Below, piece by piece: positions 45,938 to 64,000 of a stretch of 64,000 nucleotides of DNA. How positions within the stretch are numbered: position 1 is the stretch's first letter; each line of letters starts with the position of its first letter. This DNA is from Piper betle (lineage: Eukaryota; Streptophyta; Magnoliopsida; Piperales; Piperaceae). The stretch lies in assembly GCA_033002965.1 (NCBI GenBank), contig JAURVB010006416.1, positions 80,288-144,287 of the forward strand, read 5' to 3'. Under the pieces are notes generated by a model. That model was not told the DNA's origin. It saw only the letters and a list, made by a program, of their open reading frames with translations, and ran no database searches. A program made the position numbers and the translations under genes.

Positions 45938-46246
45938 TAATTACTAGAAAAAGAAAAAAATATTATAATGACAAATTAACCTTATTTAAACTTTTTTATT
46001 AAAAAATTAGCCTAACCCCCGGCCATGGCCTGCCACTCAGTCATGTGAAGGCAATTACCAACGTGTCACATTGCGAGCGGCCCAAGATTTTAAAATAGAA
46101 TTTAAAAAATGGTCGGCAACTTGGGCAGCCAAATCCAAACAGGACAAAGGGCGGCTGGCTAACGTTTCTTTTAATTTTTGTTGAATTGTTTTTTTTAAGT
46201 TAGGCTATTCTTAAATCATTCTTATATTTCCCTTTTTTAGTAATTA
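45938..46246. mobile_element. Foldback / MITE-like inverted-repeat element
   Basis: The left arm starts TAATTACTAGAAAAAG and continues to AGCCTAAC near 46015. The right arm reversed starts TAATTACTAAAAAAGG and continues to AGCCTAAC (46199 back from 46246). The arms match with gaps, the right one lacking about 30 bases. The centre includes the palindrome GGCCATGGCC. Size and long terminal inverted repeats fit a MITE. The superfamily is not clear and the target duplication is ambiguous. Confidence 0.55.
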
Positions 46247-47505
46247 GGTTTAATTTTTTTAATACCCAATAATAATAAAATAATTTCTCCCTTTCCTAAT
46301 AAAAAGCTAAAACTTTGTCCAAATCAATCATGGTACATTGAGTACACATTAATTTTTTATTTTTGGTTTACTTATTTACAATCCTGCATTTTTATAAGGC
46401 AATAAAAATTATCTACCTTGTGAAAACGCTAACAAGATTGTTCAACCTGTAATTGCCAGTAATCTTCCACTGGCTCGAGTGCCTAACATGACAGCATTAC
46501 TGCAATTTGACGACAGTTAAAATTTTTTATTAGTTTGTACGTTATGAAACATTTTGGCTTGCAAGAACTAAAACCTCGTTGTTTTCCCCTCTGCCAAAAC
46601 CCCAAATGGCTGCTACAAAATCAAGCTAATCAATTCCAGACCTCATTGTGCGGCAACTTCAATGATCACATCAAATCATATTCGTTTTTCCCCACGTACA
46701 TTGATGAAGTAATTAGTAACTTATCGACTATTATTATGGTGTAACCTGTACAATTAGCCCAACGCATAAAGTCTGAATTTGTAGACTAAAGAAAACGAAA
46801 AAAATTAAAAAAAAGAATCAATTGATATATAGAGGATCAACCTCCAACAATAAAGAACACAACGTTTCACTTTACACATGGAGGCCATGAATGCTTTTTA
46901 CTGAAGGAAAATACGTTAGGCACTACTACCACCATGTACCAAAAACCTATTGTTATAATGCAGCAGTCCCACCTGAAAATGGAAACAATATTTTGCTCCA
47001 ATCTGGAGGTTGCTTTGTCTTTCAATACATAGCGTTGAACAAATTTGCCAGCAGCAAGTCGCAAAACCTGCCAAACGAGTATCAGGAACATAATATCACT
47101 AATTTTATGCAAACTATTTAACAGGAAGCAGATAACGAAAATAGTTGCAATCAAGAGCGTAACATTGATTCTAATGCATGCATACTATAATCACCCTTTC
47201 TATGACGAAATCATGAAATATGTACAGAATTTGTGCAGGAGTCAGCTAGGGAACTGAAAACTGTTTAACTAGAGGACAACTCTTAAAATCGACATCCAAT
47301 AACAAAATAGATAAAAGACCATATATATAGGTCAGAAATTAATTTGGTGGTCTTTATAGCATGAATGAATCTGAATGCAATTTCGCTCGCACAACCCAAG
47401 ATATCAATATGACAATTGAGACAAGGAAACGTACAGCACGTAAGATGATATTATTCGTCTTATCCAAAGTGAGAAGTATACCTCTTTTTGGGGATGTTAT
47501 ACAAG
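46247..47505. other. 3' flank of the SIN3-like gene
   Basis: No separate gene recognised. The part next to 47505 must include the 3' untranslated region of the minus-strand gene. Its end cannot be placed from sequence alone. Confidence 0.45.
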
Positions 47506-58422
<10,917 letters not shown>

Positions 58423-58780
58423 TATCAACCCCTCCGAAACCAAAACCCAAAAAAAACAAAATGAGATGGAACGAAAAAACAAAAACGAAGCCTTCAGATC
58501 TATCACACCGAACTACACCCCCACCCCCACCAAATCCCCAACCCGGCCGCCATTATCGTCGCCCCCACCCCCACTGCACCCAAGTACCAACACCAATTTA
58601 CCAATTACCAACCGTCGCGCAGACAAAGCGCGGATACAATGACCCCCTCTCCCAAGACAATCGAAGCTCGCCGGCGGCGGAAACAGGCGGGCGGAGGAGG
58701 ATAGTTTGAAAAGGAGGGCAAGGCTAACGTAATTGTTGGTTTTGGGGAGGAAGGGCCGGTAATGGAAGACGACGGACCCG
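58423..58780 (-). promoter_or_regulatory. 5' UTR and proximal promoter region of SNL
   Basis: C-rich on the plus strand (runs of CCCCCACC at 58513-58540 and 58560-58575), hence G-rich/GA-rich in the transcribed sense, ending in a sharp transition to AT-rich DNA near 58780. Such GC-rich leaders are common in housekeeping plant genes. No clear TATA box. The plus-strand open frame at 58362-58709 is a shadow. Confidence 0.5.
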
Positions 58781-58803
58781 TTTTATTTTATTTTATTTTA
58801 TTT
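58781..58803. repeat. (TTTTA)n microsatellite
   Basis: Four to five TTTTA units (TTTTATTTTATTTTATTTTA) upstream of the SNL gene. Confidence 0.9.
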
Positions 58804-59980
58804 GATGCCATGTGTCCCATTTTATTGGAAATTACCAAAAACTACTTCCTACGGGACAACTTATTCAAATGGGCTTTATAAGCCCATCCCCATGAAGCCC
58901 ATTTACATTTGATTCAACTAATTTAGATTGATTCCAACTTTTCATTATCAACCCCTACTTCACACAGTCTTATTAATTTCCGGGTTTCAACTACCTTATC
59001 AACGACCTACACAAGCAAAATTTCCGGGGTGGGTTACTTGAAAAAAAGCGGCCTTTTGGACCTTATTAACCCTGTCTTATTAATAAAAATAGTTAATCTC
59101 AGGCGGGTTACTTGAAAAAAATATTATTTTTTTAGACAAATAATAATCATAAAAAATAATATGCAAATAGTTTCTTTCAACGATATTATGAAAATATTGC
59201 TGTAAAAAACATATTATTTATTTATAAAAGAAAGAATTAATTAACTTTATAATATATTGAGTTTTATAACATATTGAACCGCATCAAAGATGAAACTGTA
59301 AAAAAATAAAAAATAAAATTTAATTACTTTGACAGGATAATAATGAGACACAAATATTTGAAAGATTTGTCGTTTTTTTTCTTAAGCTCCATTTTATCAG
59401 TTTAACAAGAAAAATGGATAAATAAATCATATAATAAACATTAAATAAATTTATGTTCACCATAAAAGCCTATAATAATCTTCAAACATTATATAGCTTA
59501 CCTATTTTAAGGCAAGTAAAAAACATATGGACTTTTTTCCGACTAACAACAGAACCTAATGACGTAATGCTTACGCAGGCAGCAAGGTAGTTTATATCTT
59601 TGATTGGGATAGCAATATTCTAGACCATAACATATAAAATCATATATATTAAATAAATTATACGGGAAGTACATGTAGTATTTGCTGAGCATGACAACAA
59701 ACATGATCATAAAATCACTGAGTAATTTATAAAATTCAAGCTAAATGATGACACTTATAATTTCAGTTCAACAATCTTAAGAGTTGATAAACTGAAAATT
59801 ATGCATTTAATGTGCCAAACTGTATGCTGGTGTCATCTCATGCATAATTTTTACACCAAACCTCTTATTATTGCAAAACTAAACAAAGACAAGAAAAAAG
59901 AAAAGAAAAAGAAAAGAAAACATAGATAAATAAGCACAATAGATAATAGTAAAAGTGGAAACCTAAATAAAAATAATAGT
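58804..59980. other. AT-rich intergenic region
   Basis: No gene and no repeat partner. It lies between the SNL promoter and an LTR-like start at 59981. Confidence 0.45.
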
Positions 59981-62850
59981 TGTAACGCCCTGATTCGTCT
60001 TTGAAACACTCTATTTTTTGGTCTGAATGTGAACCGAAGTGTGATGTTATAAATTGGAAAGTTATTTATTGGATTACTAAAGTACAAACTTTATAAAAGT
60101 AGATCTCAACCCTCACAGACGCTTAAGATTGACAACCTTATCTGGATTTTTCATATAATGAGTATTAAATCATACTATTATTGGAAGATTCTTAAATTTA
60201 AGGAAGCTTCTAACATTAGCATTTCAAATTTAGGGAAAGGAAACACCTCCCTAGTACGGAAGATGGTGACTTTATATAATGTAAATAATCATTCTAAGCT
60301 TTACAGAGGCAATACACACTAATATATATTTCGAATCATATTATCACTATCTATTTCTATTTACCAAAAACTTTATCATATCATCTTTTATATCAAGCAA
60401 TTTCATTACAAGAATTTCATTTTTATAATAAATGTTTGCACAGATTTATACTTATCTAATTATGATGATAATTTCAGGGATTTATGCTTATTTAATCATG
60501 TGGAGGACTATTGTTCCTCGGAGAAAAAGTCGCGGTGGTTCCAAAATTGAAGGAGAAGATTTTTGAAAAAGTATAAGCGACTTATGATTCCTCGCTTGTA
60601 ATCATGGAATAAATGAGGCTCTCAAAATTCAATAAATAGTTGAACCTAATTATTGGAAACAAGGGCGGGGAAGATTTTTCAAAAAGAAGACGGTGCATTA
60701 AAAGACACAAGAGAGGCTTGCCTCCTTGCCTTTTGTTTCACCCCCTATGCGTGCATTTGTGAGCATTGCCTTGCATTGTTGTTCACCATCGAGAGAAAGG
60801 ATTGCATGCCACCTTGCTAATCATTGCCACCCCGCGCCGCTGCCACCTTGCTACTACAATGCTAAAGGGCAGAGCTTCCACCACTGTCGCTAAAGCTTTG
60901 CACCCAAACAGAGCATTGCAGAGAAGAGATATTGTCATTGCTGGCTGATCATCCATGCCACCATGAAGCGTTGCCAAGAAGTTGCTTCGGAAATCCCCTT
61001 GGAGCCATGGACTTGTGAAGTCTTGAGCAAGGGAGAGTAAGGCCGCCACATCCCTGGAGTCTAGCCCCATTGCTATTGTGCAGCCTCACCACAAATCTTG
61101 AAGGTGAATTTTTCTTTTTTACACATAGACATAGAGGAGTTGCCATCACCTCTCTACCACTGCTTGGAACCTAGTCGCTGCCAAATGGTCAAGAACTAGA
61201 CACAAAGATAATCGTTGTCAGGCCCCTGTGCCGAGGAGACACAACGGAGACTTGCTGGTTCGTCGTATTGTTGTCCCCCACTAGTTGCAAGGAGCCCATC
61301 ACCAACTATGCTTGCCAAGGGAAGGAGGAGTTTGCCAATGCTTAGCTGAGAAGAAGCACCCAGGTCGCCACACCACTGCTTTGCCAAAGTGGTGGAACAA
61401 AGATAGATTGGAAGAAGAAAGGAGGAACCTTGCTACCTCTATTGCCGCTTTTGTTGCCAGTGAATTGCTCTGTTCTATTATTGTTGTTGTCGTGGTGGAT
61501 TGGCTACCAGAATAAAATCACTAACTTCCAAGTATTGTTGCCTGTTGGATTTCATGTCAACCAGTTGTTGGCATTCTGTCGTAGTCGTTGGAGAAGAGAC
61601 CCATTCGTCGGTAGGGTTGCTCTTAGAAAACAAAGGAGAAGAGCAAAAGAGAAGGTGTGCCCACTTACCCATTTGCATGGTCAATTCCAAGTTCCTTGAT
61701 CGAGTTTGCTCTTCCTGTCCAAATCCACAGACATACTAGCTAGCCATTGAACTGATTAGACCCATGAATAGACCCGGATTCATGACTATGTTCGTGACCC
61801 ATCTACAACCCAAATTTGAATTGACATATCGTACACCAACAGTAGACAGGTGCACGCAGAGAAAAAAGAGAGCTTGAGTACGTCACCTAGCTCAGTTCAG
61901 TATTTATTTGTTTTGAACCAACCCGAGTGATCTGGTTCAATCCATTAGAAATCCAAAAATGATTTGAAGGCCTTATAGACCTCGGATCGAGCCAATAATT
62001 GCTACCCCACCATTTTTGGATGCTCTGGACGTAGTGGTAGGGTTATTTTAAGGATTTAAAGACCAAAAAGGGATAAACTATAGCATTGGAGTCAAAAATC
62101 TCAAAGGCAAATTTATGTACGGGTGTCAAAATTCACTATTTTGTGTAAATTGTAAAATCAAAATTGAAATAGTGGATTGTGAGTACCAATCTCATCGTAG
62201 AGTGACTTAGGAACTCAAGTTGAACCCTAAGGAACTACGAAAAAATTTCTTGCGTGTTATTTCCTACCAGTGACATCTTATTTTGATCATACTATCTCTT
62301 TGCATGGCAAAGGCTCCTCGGTCCTACCGAACTCTCAAACCCTGATTGAAAAGAAGTGATCCGTGGGGGCGGATGATCTCGCGCCCAAACATACGACTCC
62401 ACTAGGGAGCATCAAGAGGTAGCAATGAAGTTTGAAGAGATAGTGTGTACGAAAATATGGCCCCCGAGACAAGGAATTTTACAAGACAAAAAGGCGCTAG
62501 TGAAGGAGAACCTTCCAACGCATGATCAACCTGAAATACAAGTACAATCCACTGTAAATGTGGGCGAGCCAACTGCCTTGCAACATGAAAACCCAAACTC
62601 GGATGAAGAACTTCGAGAATGGATTAGACAACTTGAATCGGCCCTTGATGATGCACTCGCCTTAAATAGGCGAACCTTCGTCGCAATGGGAAGTGTGTCC
62701 AGAAGAGAAGATGCCAACCCAACAAAGTCCAGATGAAATGGACCAGCCATCCAACCAATCAATAACAAGCATTCTTATAGCACCACAGGAAAGGCCTTTA
62801 GCGACCGCCCCATTCATTGGGGATTTGTAAAACTCCCCTCGAGTAAGTAA
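59981..62850 (+). mobile_element. Probable gypsy element G, LTR plus gag start
   Basis: Starts TGTAACGCCCTGATTCGTC, typical of gypsy LTRs. It continues through a GC-richer island (60700-61720) similar in character to those in the A, C and F LTRs, and is followed near 62260 by a possible leader start and a gag-like open frame at 62425. The far LTR is not in the window and the LTR end is not fixed. It is cut at 62851 by the LTR of element F, so G would be the older insertion. Confidence 0.45.
62425..62736 (+). CDS. Possible gypsy gag N-terminal fragment
   Basis: 103 codons from ATG to TGA. It has a polar, Glu/Gln-rich N-terminus, then NSDEELREWIRQLESALDDA, a predicted short coiled coil, then NRRTFVAMGSVSRREDANPT. 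Gag precursors of some plant gypsy elements begin this way, but no capsid domain is present before the sequence is interrupted by F. Family assignment is tentative. Confidence 0.35.
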   Translation: MKFEEIVCTKIWPPRQGILQDKKALVKENLPTHDQPEIQVQSTVNVGEPTALQHENPNSDEELREWIRQLESALDDALALNRRTFVAMGSVSRREDANPTKSR

Positions 62851-64000
62851 TGTAAAACCCGTGATTCGAGTCAGGGTTTTACGTTACCGAACCAGTCGGT
62901 TCGATCGTTGGTTCGAGTCGAGTCGGTTTCATGAATCGCGTGCTGAGTCGAGACCAGCCGTGAGTTATGAGCGATGAGAGTCAGGTGTACCTGAATATAT
63001 GATGATAACGTCGAGAAGATGGTGAGATACGAGTTATCTGAATATATGAAAGTATGCAGTATTTTTTTCTTTTTATATGTTTGATCGTAGAAATAGTTTT
63101 AGGCCGAATAATGCGTTAGGACGCGTTGGATTATATTCGGGTGGGTTATTAGTTATAGAGCATGTCATTTGGATGTTATTGTGTATTGTTTTATTTTATG
63201 TGATTTTTCCATATTTTTCTAGATTTTTTTTGAATTTATTACGAACTAGTTATTATTTTGACTCGAGTCGGAATCGAGTCAATACTTATTTACGAAACTG
63301 CCACTAGAGCATCACTTCATCTTCCCCGACACCCTCCCCCTTCCTAAACCCTAGCCGCCACCATTAGGTCGCCGCCGCCGCCGCTGTCGACGCCGCCCTG
63401 CCCCCGATCGACGCCGCCCCGCCCCGTCGTGCAGTCGCCGTGCCGCCACGACCAATCCCGGCCACCGTCGCGCCGCCACGACGCCGGAATCCGCCCGCGA
63501 ACCGCGACACGCCGCCCACTGATTCCGCCGCCGTTCGGGCCGCGCCGCCGCCGCTGTGACCCCGACGACCACCCCCTCGACGTCGCCGACGTTTCCCCCA
63601 TCGTCCCGACCACCGTCGAGGCCGGCCGGAGATTGGACACCACCATCGGACCAAGCTCGTCGAGCTGGTGCCGATAGACCCCTTGATTTGGGACGGGGCA
63701 ATCAAGGGGTCTATCGGCACCAGCTCGACGAGCTTGGTCCGATGGTGGTGTCAAACAAAGTAACCGAGGCGGCGATGGCCGTCGGCGGCGGCGGCGTTCT
63801 CCGATCGAGGCTACGGCCGGCCTCGACGGTGGTCGGGACGATGGGGGAAACGTCGGCGACGTCGAGGGGTGGTCATCGGGGTCACAGCGGCGGCGGCGCG
63901 GCCCGAACGGCGGCGGAATCAGTGGGCGGCGTGTCGCGGTTCGCGGGCGGATTCCGGCGTCGTGGCGGCGCGACGGTGGCCGGGATTGGTCGTGGCGGCA
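62851..64000 (+). repeat. LTR of element F, A-family relative (incomplete)
   Basis: Starts TGTAAAACCCGTGATTCGAG. It aligns with the reverse complement of the end of the A LTR at 43680 downwards, for example the motifs CAGCCGTGAGTTA, CAGGTGTACCTGA (CAGGTATACCTGA in A) and AGTATGCAGTA. It is in plus orientation and continues past the window edge. CpG content is much higher than in the A copies, suggesting recent insertion with little methylation decay. A GC-rich region starts near 63330 after CCTAAACCCTAGCCGCC. Confidence 0.7.
63441..64000. repeat. Large palindrome in F LTR
   Basis: The left arm 63441-63688 and right arm 63700-64000 are nearly perfect reverse complements around an 11-base loop (TGGGACGGGGC). 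The inner stem is ...CCCCTTGATT / AATCAAGGGG.... The main difference is that the right arm carries 61 bases where the left arm has 7 (GAGATTG), beside GGCCGGCC. Arm identity is otherwise almost complete, and the right arm runs to the window end, so the palindrome may be longer. Confidence 0.9.

Noticed and set aside
63344..63754. Several Arg/Gly-rich frames over the palindrome
   Set aside because: GC-rich inverted repeat within an LTR. Three overlapping frames are all open because stop codons are AT-rich.

Overview
This is a stretch of plant nuclear genome, AT-rich and dominated by retrotransposons, holding one recognisable host gene. The evidence for a flowering plant is a SIN3-LIKE (SNL) co-repressor gene with plant-type sequence and 21 GT-AG exons, together with Ty1/copia, Ty3/gypsy, TRIM and hAT-type elements that prime from initiator-Met tRNA. 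I cannot name the species. There are no prokaryotic features (operons, ribosome binding sites, CRISPR).

Layout. 1-6.5 kb: a decayed Ty1/copia element on the minus strand, with both LTRs, PBS, PPT, gag and a pol full of stops. 6.7-7.7 kb: a hAT-like non-autonomous DNA element with an exact 8-bp target duplication. 7.9-15.3 kb: LTR-like debris and two TRIM-type elements, one of them (13058-13633) complete with LTRs, PBS, PPT and a 5-bp target duplication. 15.3-19.1 kb: element D, a gypsy-family element with two LTRs and no coding region. 20.36-43.68 kb: a three-level nest. Element A (gypsy, minus strand) carries in its right LTR element B (gypsy, minus strand, target duplication ACATG). Element B in turn carries in its right LTR element C (plus strand, 8.5 kb, no recognisable gag-pol, target duplication CTGTA decayed to CCGCA on one side). 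D and B share LTR and leader sequence. 44-45.9 kb: a broken gypsy gag on the plus strand. 45.9-46.2 kb: a foldback/MITE-like element.

47.5-58.4 kb: the host gene, minus strand, encoding a SIN3-like scaffold with three PAH domains, a histone-deacetylase interaction domain and a conserved C-terminal region. I traced all 21 coding exons. The reading frame is intact except for one apparent missing base in an A-run of exon 3, which is either an assembly error or a true null allele. Intron 6 holds a very small TRIM-like element. 59.98-62.85 kb: a probable further gypsy element (G) with a gag start. It is cut at 62851 by the LTR of element F, an A-family relative in plus orientation that keeps high GC and CpG and contains a near-perfect large palindrome running to the window edge.

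The genes do not form a pathway. The host gene is an island in transposon-rich, probably methylated sequence. I found no new enzymatic or defence system. The observations most worth following are the single-base SNL lesion, the dated nest, the coding-free element C with its internal tandem arrays, and the palindromic LTR.
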